A stretch of 64,000 nucleotides of DNA from Neostapfia colusana. Taxonomy: Eukaryota > Streptophyta > Magnoliopsida > Poales > Poaceae. The notes below the pieces were generated by a model, which saw only the letters and a program-made list of their open reading frames with translations, was not told where the DNA came from and made no database searches. Positions 1-11,858 of the stretch are shown piece by piece; the first letter of the stretch is position 1, and every line of letters starts with the position of its first letter. Location of the stretch: NCBI GenBank assembly GCA_030760725.1, contig JASWHV010000016.1:18839084-18903083 (forward strand). Reading direction: 5' to 3'. The translations under genes were made by a program, and so were the position numbers.

Positions 1-2
1 AG

Positions 3-320
3 GCAAAGAAGAAGAGCCGTGTTGATATCGCGGCGTTATAAGAGCTGGTGCAGACTTTAACCCAGCAGAATGAGGACCTTACTCAAGAGCGGGACGACAC
101 TATTGAGGAAGGCCAAGGCTGGGAAGAGGACTACAACCAGGCCATGGACGAGGTGCATGCATTGCAGGACCTCGTACCTCCGGTATTGGGCATACCGGTG
201 ATCTTGGACCTTCCAGCAATGGGAGAACCCGAGATGGGAGACGAGGTGGTAGATCCGGAGCCACTGGCAGAGGTACCGGAGGAGGACGACCCGCAGGAGG
301 TCGAGTTCTACTCCGAGTAG
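3..320 (+). pseudogene. orf0 C-terminal part, upstream of gag in element A
   Basis: Open in one frame from the window edge apart from a TAA at 39-41, ending at TAG 318-320. The C-terminal half is strongly charged: a heptad-like Gln/Glu/Asp-rich stretch (about 66-170) suggests a coiled coil and is followed by a Pro- and Glu/Asp-rich tail. No known catalytic motif is visible. An ORF of unknown function before gag (orf0) has been described for some rice gypsy elements such as RIRE3 and RIRE8 (from memory). Element G carries an ORF in the same position (56575-57548), also acidic with a helical C-terminus. The function is unknown; assignment rests on position and composition. Confidence 0.5.
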
Positions 321-592
321 GGGGTTACAGTTGCCAAGTAGGGCAGCTAGAGTAGTGTAACCCAACTTTTGTAATCGGTGACATGTCGTGTAGGCAGTAG
401 CGTATGTATAGGCAGTGACGACATGAGCATGACTTCTCGGAGACCCGGGAATAATGTATCTTGTATAAAGTTTATGCTTTATCAATATATGTGAATGTTG
501 TGCAAATTATTCATGTGTCACTTCAATACCTACTGTTGCATATGGAATTTTAAGTATGACATGTGCTAATCGCTGCTGTTTTGAATTTCAGA
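321..592 (+). other. orf0-gag spacer with 3' splice-site-like end
   Basis: A 272-bp AT-rich spacer with no ORF. It ends in a T-rich run and TTTGAATTTCAG immediately before the gag ATG (AG at 590-591, ATG at 593-595), which matches a plant intron acceptor. The gag start of element B has a similar TTGCAG directly before its ATG. This suggests that gag may be expressed from a spliced transcript that removes orf0 or part of the leader. No donor can be fixed here. Confidence 0.4.
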
Positions 593-2020
593 ATGACTCG
601 TACTCGTGCCAACCCGGACGTTGGGGGTACTAGCCAAGGGGGAGAGACCTCCCAACCGACTCCCGAGGACTTCTCGGGACAGCAGCAGCAACAGCAACAG
701 CAAACACCGCCACCACCACTGCCAACGGTTACATTGGCCGACATCGTCGCGGCAATGGCGGGTTCGCATCAGCAGCACACGGAGTTGCTGCAAACTCTCA
801 TCGCTAATACGTCTCGCCCAGAGAGACGTCAAGACCATGAGGAGCGTCAACAGAGCTCTTACTCCGACTTCCTAGCGACTCATCCCCCAGTATTCTCAAG
901 GGCGGATGAACCTCTCGATGCGGACAACTGGCTCCGCGCAATAGAGATGAAGTTCGGGCTGCTCCAGATAAGTGAGCAGCGCAAAACTCAGTTCGCGGTC
1001 CAACAGCTCCAGGGATCCGTGAGCGCGTGGTGGGCAAACTTTTGTGCTTCACAGCCCACCGACCGAGTTATGACCTGGACGGACTTCCGGATGACCTTCA
1101 GGGCCTATCACATACCGCCAGGCCTGATGAAGAGGAAGACGCAGGAATTCCTACACCTGCAGCAAGGGAGCAGGAACGTGCTGGAATACTCCATGGTGTT
1201 CAACGATATCGCGCTTTATGCGTCATATCACGCCGATATTGACGAGAAGCAGCGGGACCACTTTTACCAGGGGCTTAAACCGCTCCTGAAGGAGAAGCTG
1301 GCGATGTTCAATCGCGGCAGTCTCAACGACATCATTGATGCTGCGATTGTCCAGGAGGACTCCGGCAAGGAGTTAGCAGCGGCGGAGAGAAAGCGAAGCG
1401 CGCCGCAAAGCAGCGGAGAAGGAGGCGGTCCTTCTCAGAAGTTTCAGATGGTGAATTGCCCACCATCAGGTCCACGCTGGCAGCCACCACAGAGGCCGAT
1501 GCCGTTCCGCAGTCGGCCGTACTCTTCACCGGCATTCAGGCTGGCACTGCCAGTACCACCTCCGCAACAACAACAGCAGCAGCAGACGATGCCGCGTGCG
1601 TATGCACCTCAGCAGCGCATGCCGGGCTTTCGTCCCCCGAGCACCGCACAAGCAGCGGCCACATGTTACAAGTGTGGTTGCCCAGGACACTTCACGAGCA
1701 GTTGCACGGAGAGGCAAGGTGGCGGAGTTGCAACACAGTTTCCGGGGAGGAATCAACCCCGGAACCCTACTAATGCGCGGCGGGCAAACCCTAGGCCCGG
1801 CACTGTCCACCAGCTTGCCATAGAGGACGTGCCGGAGGGTGAGCCAATCCTTGCGGGTATGTTCCAACTCCACCAGCATCCCGCCATAGTATTGTTTGAT
1901 TCAGGCGCCACGCATAGCTTCATTAGCCAAGCTTTCATTGATAGATATAGCTTGCAAATACTACCCACCGATAGTCCTTATGTGATCTGTTCCCGGGTTG
2001 GAAAATTTCAGCAAGCATGA
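593..2020 (+). CDS. gag: gag of element A, running into the start of protease
   Basis: Encodes the capsid/nucleocapsid polyprotein of a Tekay-type element, about 475 residues from the ATG at 593. The N-terminus is MTRTR, as in its relatives B and C. A polyQ/polyP stretch follows (about residues 30-45), then a retrotransposon gag domain (about 90-230), a basic Gln/Pro-rich linker, and a CX2CX4HX4C zinc knuckle starting CYKCG. Next comes the aspartic-protease active-site motif DSGATHSF near 1901-1924. The reading frame shifts close to 1990-2000, because the relatives continue in frame into the KISA...MMVP segment while this copy ends at TGA 2018-2020. Gag itself is open, so it could still yield a protein. 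Confidence 0.8.
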   Translation: MTRTRANPDVGGTSQGGETSQPTPEDFSGQQQQQQQQTPPPPLPTVTLADIVAAMAGSHQQHTELLQTLIANTSRPERRQDHEERQQSSYSDFLATHPPVFSRADEPLDADNWLRAIEMKFGLLQISEQRKTQFAVQQLQGSVSAWWANFCASQPTDRVMTWTDFRMTFRAYHIPPGLMKRKTQEFLHLQQGSRNVLEYSMVFNDIALYASYHADIDEKQRDHFYQGLKPLLKEKLAMFNRGSLNDIIDAAIVQEDSGKELAAAERKRSAPQSSGEGGGPSQKFQMVNCPPSGPRWQPPQRPMPFRSRPYSSPAFRLALPVPPPQQQQQQQTMPRAYAPQQRMPGFRPPSTAQAAATCYKCGCPGHFTSSCTERQGGGVATQFPGRNQPRNPTNARRANPRPGTVHQLAIEDVPEGEPILAGMFQLHQHPAIVLFDSGATHSFISQAFIDRYSLQILPTDSPYVICSRVGKFQQA

Positions 2021-5000
2021 TGGTCCCAAAAGCGCCATTGTGCTTAGAGGGTAGAGTTTACCTTACGTCTCTCATAATCTTAGAGGGACAAAAGGTCGAT
2101 GTCATCTTAGGGATGTCGTGGTTAACCCGCCATGGCGCTGTTTTAGACACCGTCCTCCGAGTTGTGCACTTAAACTCAGAAGTGCACAAATCTCACTCCT
2201 TATTTCTGGACAGTCCAGAAATAAAACTTCCAAGTGTCTATCAAGCCACAACCATCAGATTGGAAGATATTCCAGTGGTCCGAGAGTTCCCTGATGTATT
2301 CCCGGACGATTTGCCGGGGATGCCGCCTGATAAAGAGGTGGAGTTCAAGATTGAACTTGCACCGGGAACCACGCTAATATCCCGAAGGCCGTACAAGATG
2401 GTGCCCAAGGAGTTGGCTGAACTGAAGACTCAGCTCACGGACCTCCTGGAGAAGGGTTTTATTAGGCCGAGCTCCTCACCATGGGGCTGCTCGGCGTTAT
2501 TTGTAAAGAAGAAGGATGAGATGTTGCGGCTTTGCGTGGACTATCATCCGTTAAATGCCGTAACCATCAAGAACAAGTACCTGTTGCCACGGATCGACAT
2601 GTTGTTTGATCAGTTGGTCGAAGCAGAGATCTTTTCCAATATGGACTTAAGATCCGGGTACCATCAGATTAAGATAAGGGCTGAGGATATTCCGAAGACG
2701 GCTTTCTCGACGAGGTACGGACTTTATGAGTACCTGGTCATGTCCTTCGGCCTCACGAATGCTCCAGCTCACTTCATGTACTTGATGAACTCGGTATTCA
2801 TGCCGGAGCTGGACAAGTTTGTCGTGGTCTTCATCGATGACATACTGGTATATTCCAAGTCGGAGGAAGATCACAAGAAACATTTGCGTATAGTCTTGCA
2901 ACGGCTGCGGGATCACAAGCTATATGCGAAGTTCAGCAAATGCGAATTCTGGATATCCCAAGTGCCTTTTCTCGGGCATATATCTCAGCGGAAGGTATCG
3001 CTGTAGACCCGAATAAGATCACTCAAGTGCTGAATTGGAAATCCCCGAGAACCGTTCACGAGGTACGGAGTTTCCTTGGACTCGCGGGATATTATCGGAG
3101 GTTCATTCCGAACTTCTCAAAGATTGCCAAGCCTATGACGGAGCTGCTGAAGAAGGCTACCAAATAAGTTTGGAGTCCAGCATGTGAAGCAGAATTCAAG
3201 CCTTTAGTTAAGCACCTGACATCAGCACCGGTTTTGGCGCAGCCAGACACAACAAAACCGTTCGATGTGTACTGCGATGCATCCGGCATTGGGCTCGGAT
3301 GTGTGTTCATGCAAGACCGAAGAGTGGTCGCGTATGGGTCACGGCATCTTAGAACCCATTAGCAGAATTATCCAACCCACGACTTGGAGCTCACTGCCGT
3401 GGTACTTGCACTGAAAATGTGGAGGCACTACCTACTCGGTAACCTCGTGCATTTATATACCGACTACAAGAGCGTCAAGTACATATTCACTCAGAAGGTG
3501 CTGAACATGAGGCAGCGAAGATGGTTAGAACTGATAAAGGATTACGAAATAGAGATCCATTATCATCCGGGAAAGGGTAACATAGTGGCAGATGTGCTGA
3601 GCCGCAATTCACACGTCAACAATCTAACCATCACACCGTTGGAAGAGAGCGAACCACCACTACATGTGATTCCACACGGAGCTCTCTACAACCTAGCTTT
3701 GATCCCCACCATCCATGAAGAGATAGTGGCAGCTCAGAAACATGACAAGGGCATGTCGCATTTGCGGGGACATGTAGACAGTAGGGAGCTTAAATGTTTC
3801 CGGAAGGATGGAGACGGTGTTCTATGGTTCAAGGACCGGATCGTCGTACCCCGTAACCCGGAGTTACGGAAGAAAATTTTTGATGAGGCTCACTTATCAA
3901 AATTTTCTATTCACCCCGGCAGCAACAAAATGTATCAAGAACTCAGAAGCAAGTTTTGGTGGACACGGATGAAGTGGGAGATCGCGAAGTACGTGTCCGA
4001 GTGTGATACATGTCGAAGGGTGAAGGCAGATCATATGCGGAAACCGGGACTGCTACAACCACTGGGCGTTCCTGCCAGGAAGTGGGAGGACGTGAGCATG
4101 GACTTCATCGTCGGTCTACCCACCACCTTTCAGAAACATGATTCTGTGTGGGTGATCGTCGACCGGCTCACCAAAGTTGCCCATTTCATCCCGGTCAACA
4201 CCAACTACAACGCCTAGAAGTACGCTGAACTGTACATCTCATGGATCCTATGCTTGTTCGGCGTACCCCGTACCATCATATCGGATCGGGGCACTTTATT
4301 TGTGTCCCGTTTTTGGGAGCAGTTACACGCTGCATTGGGGACGAAGCTGATCCGTAGTTCAGCATACCACCCGCAGACGGACGGGCGAACCGAGCGGGTA
4401 AACCAGATCCTAGAAGACATGCTACGAGCTTGCGCTATCAACCACGGCAAGAATTGGGATGATCACTTGCCGTTAGCTGAGTTCTCGTACAACAATGGGT
4501 ACCAAGCCAGCATCAAGATGACGCCCTATGAGGTGCTATACGGGAGAAAATGCCGCACACCATTGAATTGGTGTGAGTCTAGTGAAAGGGTTACCTTCGG
4601 GATTGACCTTGTTAACAACGCGGAAGAAATGGTTCGACTGATTCAAGGGAACCTAAAAGCCGCCCAATCCTGTCAGAAACAGTATGCGGACCGGAGAAGA
4701 TGCCCATTACAATTCGAAGTCGAGGATCACGTATACCTACGTGTGTCTCCAATGAAGGGCATAAACAGATTCGGGGTGAGAGGAAAGTTGGCACCCCGAT
4801 TCATCGGTCCATTCCAGATTTCCGAAAGATGTGGATCGGTAGCATACCGGCTGAAATTACCAGAAGCACTTCCCGGTGTGCACGACATCTTTCACATTTC
4901 CCAGCTGAGGAAGTGTCTCAAGCTATCTACTACCGTTCAACTGGAGGACGTTGAAGAACTGCAACCGGATCTCACCTATCGGGAGGAACCGGTTCAGATT

Positions 5001-5150
5001 ATTGATGAGAAGGCCCGAACCACACGCAACCGTACGTTGTGGTTCTACAAGGTTCTATGGAGTAATCACTCCGTGGACGAAGCGACATGGGAGAGCGAAG
5101 GATTTCTTCGCGCTAACTACCCTGACTTTTTCACATCGCATATCCGGTAA
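2017..5150 (+). pseudogene. pol: pol of element A: PR end, RT, RNase H, integrase, chromodomain
   Basis: Reverse transcribes and integrates the element. The protease tail carries ILGMSW (about 2105). RT has YHQIKI near 2659 and the catalytic box FIDD at 2830-2841. RNase H follows, with DVYCDAS near 3270. Integrase has an N-terminal His/Cys zinc finger (about 3884-4012) and its catalytic triad at Asp 4101, Asp 4284 and Glu 4392. A chromodomain-like end (about 4990-5130) contains VLWSNH and ATWE. Damage seen: a one-base loss at about 2985, where LGHIISAEG becomes LGHIS, then in-frame stops at 3165-3167, near 3360 and at 4215-4217. The integrase-chromodomain segment after 4217 is open to the stop at 5150. 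Confidence 0.85.
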
Positions 5151-5184
5151 TTTTCTACCGTCCTCTCTCTCATTTTCACCTTAT

Positions 5185-5219
5185 AATCTCGGGACGAGAT
5201 TTTTATAAGGGGGGAGGAA
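5185..5219 (+). promoter_or_regulatory. Pre-PPT hairpin and polypurine tract of element A
   Basis: A perfect 7-bp inverted repeat, AATCTCG-GGA-CGAGATT (5185-5201), lies just before the purine run AAGGGGGGAGGAA (5207-5219), which primes plus-strand DNA synthesis. The LTR starts at the next base with TGTAAGGG. Element B has the same hairpin core at the same place, so the hairpin looks conserved rather than accidental. Confidence 0.7.
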
Positions 5220-8208
5220 TGTAAGGGCCTCAGTTTTTGACACATGTTTGAAGTGTTCATCACCACACACACACCTCATTTGAAGAAAGTTGATGAACAC
5301 ATTTGAAGAGCAAGTAACCACCATCAACATTCTCATGAGAGAATAAACTCACATATTGCAAAAGTGGTATTTCCCACATGTAATATATAGGGGCTGGGCA
5401 TATGAAAAACTCCTACACATTGCTAGGAATGTCCATGCCAAGTTTCACCCAAATTCAAAACCTTTTGAGGTCATTTTGGGCATAGCTAGAAAGAGGGCAG
5501 TTTGAAACTACATTCAAATTCAAACTGTTTTTATCCCATGAATTCAAAAGTGGGAGACATATTCTTACTCAGCACATTTTTGTAAGCTCACACACCAATT
5601 TTCACTCCATTTGGAGTTGATCTTGACATGAGCTAAGTGGGGCAAATTCAAACTTTATTTGAATTTCAAACTGAACATGTTCTGAAATTTATCCAAACCA
5701 AACCCAATTTGAATTCTAGTCAATTCAAATGGCTCAAAGGTTGATAATTCAAATCACCAGGGGCTTTGTGTGGATTACTGTTTACAACAGTGATAAGGAG
5801 TTAATTTCAGAGGTTAAAATTGAGGGTGGGACCCACATGTCATAGAGATAAGAGTGAAGACTTGCACACAAAGTCACAGCCTCGGTGGGAAATTCCACCG
5901 AGCAGCTGCCAGTTCAACTCCACCGAGAGCTGCCCGTGCGCCACCAAGGAGGAGCAGCGCCTCCAGCTGCTTCCCGCTTCCACACGCGAGCCCAGGGTCG
6001 GTCCCGGGGTTCTCTTAAGGCGTTCCACCGAGGCGATCATCGCTCATTTCCTTCTCCTCAGTGCACACCGAGTCCCCCGGCTTCCGCCTCTCTGCTCGAT
6101 CGGGAAACTGCGAAAACATCGCACCCCCTCCTTCCCCGAGCTGCTAGGCAGTACTCTGAGGTCGCGCTCCACTTCCCCGACGCAAAAAACCCCGAGCTCC
6201 GGCCTCCCTTGCCCGAGAACGATCGGCACAGCGGCGACCTATCCTCAGCCGAAGGTCAGGCGCTCGTGGACAGTGTTCCACAGGGGATTTTACGGGTCAG
6301 CAAGAGCGGCAACAGGAGCGCGCGACTACCGTGTTGCTCTCCTCCAAGTCTTGAAGCAAACCGTGAAGAATCCGCTACGAATTTCCAGATTTTGCTCCGG
6401 CGGTCTTAAACCGAGCTTCCGGTACGGATTCTTCGAATCCCCACTCTATGATCCTTCTTAAGTTATCAAATCTTGCACATAAGCGCTGGACTAGCCGGCG
6501 ATCAATTTCCTTTCTGCATCCGTGGTATGAAACCGACTAGGAGGGATGAATTTTGAGCTCGATTGAGGACGTTCATGGCGGGCACAATCGGTCATACGGT
6601 GGCGACCAACTTGCCACCATCTTTGAACACCTTTGCAACCTTGTCGAGCTTCCTAGAGGTGTACTGATGCTGTAGAACCGATTGTTCGAGGTCTTGGCGG
6701 GTTACAACCCACGGCCGACAGCGCCGAACCTCAACCGAGGCCGCCGCACGTCGCCGGGCTATTTACGGTCACCGCCAACTCGAGCTGACACCACCGACGT
6801 GTTCCTTGACATCGATAACCACCTACCGGCGAGTTTCAGACCGTGCGATGGCCGGCAGCAACAATCCGGCGAGCTCCGGGTCTGCTCCGGCGAGGGGAGG
6901 CGGCACAGGCGTGAGGGCACGTCGGGAGGAAGAAGACGGGCGTTAGGTACTGCAAATCTAAGTTAGGGTAGGATTCGGTACAAGTCGAGTAGTTGGAACT
7001 ACTCGCGAGCATAGGCTAGAGGCGTCGGGACTCGGGTAGAGATAGAACATGATACACATGGCAAGAAAAATAAGACCAAGCGGAGAGTAAGGGCAGCAGG
7101 ACTTTGGGGCCTGTGTGCTATAGCTCAGCTTGTGTCGATTGAGGACCGAGCCGTGTGCGGGCCTGTTGAACAAGCAAGAACAGTACCGAAGACCTACCGG
7201 ATATATGGGAACCGGGAAACCGATGTAACTCGGGTAGCTAGGTATTGAGGCATAGCTGGTCGTTCAGAGGGTAGGTTGAGAGCTCGAGGTGTAAATCGGC
7301 TGGCGGCACTGAGATGCGCATGCAGAGACCTCTTGCTCGGGACGGTTGGACCGGTTCAACATTTGGCGAACGAGTGAAAGGTGGTTATGTACGGCGTCTG
7401 TGATGGTTGCTGTAGGCAACATCGAGTACGGGCGTACGTGACGGGTTATTCAGGTAACCCTGCAGGTGTAAATCGATTATAATCGCCGTCCCTCACGGTC
7501 AGTAAGTACCACTTGTTCACTGTACCGTAACGTAGAAATAACAGGCTATTCACATGTTAAAAATGTTTCTGATTGAATGATGAACGTTGATTGTTAATGA
7601 TATGCTGTAGTTTAGAGCTAATTAAAGTTCCTTTCAACTTTGGGCAAAGTACATGAGAGAAATGCATTTCTTGTTTGATTGCGGCTCTCTCATGTGCCTT
7701 ACCGTAAGGTTCTCCACAACCTGCTGCTAAAACTTGAAAGTAAGGTTCCAATAATTAGGCGAGTCCATTGCAACTTGTTTTATCTCATATACCCATCACC
7801 CCTCATGTAGAAGTTCCATGTTTAGGAGAGACGGGTCAGTCTTGCTGAGCCTTCGTGCTCACTGCTTGTGTTTGAAGATTTTGCAGGGTTCTATGAGGAA
7901 GGGACACCCGTGGAGGAGACGGAACCCCAGGAGGGGAACCCCGTCGAGTGGGAGTCGTGCACGCCGCCGTGTTAGTGTGCGTGTGTGCTAGCAAGGACAC
8001 GTTCACGGGCTGAACGTGAACTTGATGCGTAGTCTACGCCCCTGAGTGTAGACTATACCTATTTTGATGTAAAAATATGCATACACCACTTTATGTAACA
8101 AAAGTTTTGCTTCCGCTTTGTACCTTTGATGTGTGTTATTGGGTGCTGTGCAACGCAGCACCCCTCAGCGTGATCCTGGCTCGACAAGACCATGGGGTCG
8201 TGTCAACA
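5220..8208 (+). repeat. 3' LTR of element A (about 3.0 kb)
   Basis: Starts TGTAAGGGCCTC directly after the PPT and ends near GTCGTGTCAACA. The end matches by position and partial sequence the LTR ends seen next to the primer sites of B and C. The first 600 bp are AT-rich and similar to the LTR starts of B. The middle (about 5850-6960) is GC-rich with chance ORFs but no recognisable protein. The following DNA (from 8209) is the interior of B's LTR. The exact 3' border could be 8205 or 8208. Confidence 0.7.
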
Positions 8209-8492
8209 TTCAAATTGGCCTCTTTTTCAGATGCCACTAAAAGTACCTCAAAAAGTGTTGGATTTGCATGAAACTTGGCTTGAACCTTCCCAAGACTTTT
8301 TAAGTGCTAGGGTTGAGCTCAACCTCTCATGTTCATGTGCATAAATCCTACTTTGTGAAAGTTAGGGCTTTCCCCCTAATCACCCTTTTGATGAAGGTTA
8401 CTTGCTCTTCACAAGTATTCACAAGATACCCACAACAAAAGTTGTGGTGTTGTGAGGTGATGAAAAATTTTTGCAAGTCCCTTTTCTTGGGC
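8209..8492 (-). repeat. 3' LTR of element B, truncated by element A
   Basis: Nearly identical to 18181-18464, the first 284 bp or so of B's 5' LTR. The start is abnormal: the expected TGTAAAA before GCCCAAG is missing, so the purine tract runs directly into GCCC. Homology stops at ACATTCAAATTGG, exactly where A's LTR ends, as expected if A interrupted this LTR. Confidence 0.75.
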
Positions 8493-8523
8493 TTCCCCCT
8501 TAAAAGAATCTCGTCCCGAGATT
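8493..8523 (-). promoter_or_regulatory. PPT and hairpin of element B
   Basis: On the minus strand the inverted repeat AATCTCG-GGA-CGAGATT (8507-8523) precedes a short purine tract, TAAGGGGGAA (8493-8502). The arrangement matches element A. The LTR start after it has lost its terminal TGTAAAA. Confidence 0.65.
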
Positions 8524-8554
8524 ACAAAAGAAGAGACAGCGATGTAATAGGAAC

Positions 8555-11500
8555 TCACCCATGTTGAGATGCCATGAACTCCGGGTAATTTGAGCTAAGG
8601 AATTCCTCGCTCTCCCACGTCGCTTCTTCGGCGGTGTGGTTGCTCCAGAGTATCTTGTAGAACCACAACGTTCGGCTATGCGTGGTCCGGGCTTTCTCAT
8701 CAATAATTGCCACCGGATATTCATCATACATCAAATCTGGTTGCAACTCGCCGATGTCTTCGGTAGGAACAGCAGCTGTATGCTTCAGACATTTTCTCAG
8801 TTGTGAAACATGGAAAACGTCATGGACACCAGCAAGAGATGCCGGTACCTTCAGCCTATACGCCGCTGGTCCACACTTCTCGGTGATAGCATAGGGTCCA
8901 ATGAAACGGGGAGCGAGTTTCCCCTTCACATCGAACCGGTGCACGCCTTTCATCGAAGACACATGGAGATACACGTGTTCCCCGACGTCAAAGTGCAGCG
9001 GTCTACGCCTCTTATCAGCGTAGCTTTTCTGCCGGGATTGAGCGGCCTTCAAATTTGCTTGAATCGTCTGAACGCTCTCTTCGGCGTCGTTCACCACATC
9101 AACCCCGAATGTGGCCCTTTCACCGGACTCACACCAGTTCAATGGGGTGCGGCACTTGCGACCGTAGAGAGCTTCATAGGGTGCCATCTTGATACTCGCC
9201 TGATAGCCGTTATTGTACGAGAATTCCACCAACGGTAGGTGATCATCCCAGTTCTTACCGTGGTGGATGGCACATGCTCTCAACATGTCTTCCAGTACTT
9301 GATTCACCCTCTCTGTTTGGCCATCTGTCTGAGGGTGATAAGCGGAGCTCCTAATCAACTTAGTACCCAAAGCAGCGTGCAACTGCTCCCAAAAGCGAGA
9401 TACAAATAATGCACCTCAGTCTGACACTATGATCTTGGGTACTCCATATAAACATAGAATCTTCGCTATGTACAGCTCTGCATATTTGCCGGCATTGTAA
9501 CATGTATGCACTGGGATGAAGTGAGCCGTCTTGGTTAACCGATCAACGATTACCCAAATGGAATCATGCTTGTTGGAAGTCAGGGGTAATCCCACAATGA
9601 AATCCATGCTCACATCTTCCCATTTCCATGCCGGGATTTTCAGCGGTTGCAGCAGCCCTGATTTCTTCATATGATCAGCTTTCACTCTACACGTATCACA
9701 CTCGGATACGTACTTCGCCACTTCCCGCTTCATCCGCGTCCACCAAAATTTCTTTTTCAAATCTTGGTACATTTTGTTGCTGCCCGGATGAATGGAGTAT
9801 TTAGACAAGTGAGCTTAATCAAGGATCTTTTTCCTTAGCTCCATATCCCGGGGTACGACTATGCGGTCATTGAACCATAGCATCCCCCCATCATCTTTCC
9901 GGAAACATTTGATCTCCCCATTGCCTATCCGTCTCCGGAGACGTGCCATGCCCTTATCAACTTTCTGAGCTGCAATGATGTCCTCCGTAATAGTAGGGAT
10001 CAGGGCAAGGTTGTAGAGCGACCCATGAGGAACCAAGTATAAACTCGGTTCTTCCTCCTCCACTAGGGTAATGGTGAGGTTATGGACATGTGATTTCTGA
10101 CTCAGCGCGTCGGCAACCACATTTGCCTTGCTGGGGTGGTAATGGATCTCAATCTCGTAGTCTTTGATTAGTTCTAACCACCTCCTTTGCCTCATGTTCA
10201 GCTCCTTCTGGGTGAAAATGTACTTCAAGCTCTTGTGGTCGGTGTAGAGATGCACCAAATTCCCCAGGAGATAGTGCCTCAACATTTTTAACGCCAAAAC
10301 CACAGCAGCAAGCTCAAGATCATGAGTTGGATAATGCTGCTCATGGTTCTGAAGTTAGCGTGAGCCATATGCGACCACACGTCCTTCCTGCATCAACACG
10401 TAGCCGAGCCCAATACTGGACGCGTCACAATACACGTCGAAGGGCTTGGTCGTATCCAGTTGAGCTAGGACCGGGGCTGTTGTGAGATGCTTCACTAATG
10501 CTTGGAACACTCCTTCACACGCCGTGTTCCAAACATATTTTGTTCCCTTCTTCAGCAACTCTGTCATCGGCTTAGCAAGCTTGGAGAAGCTTGGGATGAA
10601 TCTCCGATAGTATCCCACTAAACAGAGGAAGCTTCTGACTTCATGGACTGAAGTGGGAGCTTTCCATTTCAGCACTTGCTCGATTTTGCTTGGGTCAACC
10701 GCTATGCCTTCCGCTGAGATGATATGTCCCAGAAATGGCACTTGGCTGATCCAAAACTCACTTTTCCTAAACTTGGCGTAGAGCTCGTGGTCTCGCAATC
10801 GTTGAAGAACGATCCTCAAGTGTTCGGCGCGTTCTGCCTCTGTCTTGGAGTAAACCAAGATATCATCAATGAACACCACCACGAACTTGTACAGCTCCAG
10901 CATGAACACCGAGTTCATGAGATACATGAAATGGGCTGGAGCATTAGTGAGACCAAAAGACATGACGAGATATTCATATAAGCCATATCTCGTCGAGAAA
11001 GCCATCTTCGGGATATCCTCTGCCCGGATCTTTATCTGATGATATCCAGAGCGAAGGTCCATCTTGGAGAACACACTTGCACCCACAAGTTGATCAAATA
11101 AAATGTCAAATTGGGGACAGTGGGTACTTATTCTTGATGGTGACGGTGTTGAGCGGCCGGTAGTCCACACACAGCCTCAAGGTTTCATCCTTCTTCTTCA
11201 CGAACAGCGCCGAGCATCCCCAAGGCGAGAAACTCGGCCTAATGAAACCTTTTCTCAACAGATCATTGAGCTGTTCTTTTAATTCAGCCAGCTCATTCGG
11301 AGCCATCTTGTATGGTCTCCGTGATATGAGCATAGTCCCGGGTGCAAGTTCAATCTTGAACTCGACATCCCGCTCAGGTGGCATGCCCGGAAGATCATCC
11401 GGAAACATGTCAGGGTACTCCCGGACTACGGGGATGTCCTCTAACTTGAGAGCTTCAGCATTATTACTTTCTGAAACTTCCCTGACTGGATTATCTAATA

Positions 11501-11858
11501 TGAGGGACTGCGGACGGTGTAGTGGGGAGCTGAGGTGAACCGTCCGTGATAAAGTTTCCAGGACCGCGCCATGGTAGCTTAGCCATGACATTCCTAAGAT
11601 TGCATCAATCTTCTGCCCCTCCAGAATAATCATAGTGGTGGGATATATCTTCCCACCTAAGCACAGTGGTGCTTCCGGAACCATCATAGTTGCTGAAATC
11701 TTTCCTCCCGGTGAGCAGATCATATAAGAACACTCGGTGGGAAAGGCTTCCAGTTGATGCTTAACCACATATGATGCACTTATAAAGTTGTGGGTTGCAG
11801 CAGAATCAAATAATATGATGATGGATTGATCGTTGAGAGTGAATGTACCCGCCAGCAT
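8555..11858 (-). pseudogene. pol: pol of element B: PR, RT, RNase H, integrase, chromodomain
   Basis: Read right to left. The protease begins near 11850 with DSAATHNF, where the family has DSGAT; the glycine of the active-site triad is changed. ILGMSW follows. RT (about 11400-10700) has YHQIKI and FIDD, RNase H has DVYCDAS, and integrase has the His/Cys finger (9800-9690), MDFIVGLP, IIVSD and DGQTERVN. The C-terminus holds the chromodomain-like ILWSNH and ATWE. Frameshifts occur near 11130 (between PLNTVTIKNKYPL and the next RT block). In-frame stops lie in RNase H (about 10350), at about 9810, and directly after the second catalytic Asp (about 9415). The stretch from 9382 to 8555 is open. 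Confidence 0.85.

Larger units (their letters stand above)
1..8208 (+). mobile_element. Element A: Tekay/Del-type Ty3/gypsy chromovirus, 5' end outside window
   Basis: A plus-strand LTR retrotransposon whose 5' LTR and PBS lie left of the window. Order seen: end of an extra ORF (orf0), short leader with a splice-acceptor-like end, gag with zinc knuckle, protease, RT, RNase H, integrase, chromodomain-like C-terminus, a hairpin, a polypurine tract and a 3.0-kb 3' LTR. The PR-RT-RH-INT order marks Ty3/gypsy and the C-terminal chromodomain marks a chromovirus; the RT and INT text fits the Tekay/Del clade. The coding region has two frameshifts and at least three in-frame stops, so it is not autonomous. 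The right end abuts the interior of element B's 3' LTR, which suggests that A inserted there; the matching left junction is outside the window. Confidence 0.85.

Noticed and set aside
5820..6461. 213-codon ORF in the LTR of A
   Set aside because: No domain, overlapping ORFs in other frames, and it lies in a GC-rich LTR segment.
8040..8208. A short host exon before 8208
   Set aside because: The sequence matches the LTR end of the B and C family in position and partly in sequence.
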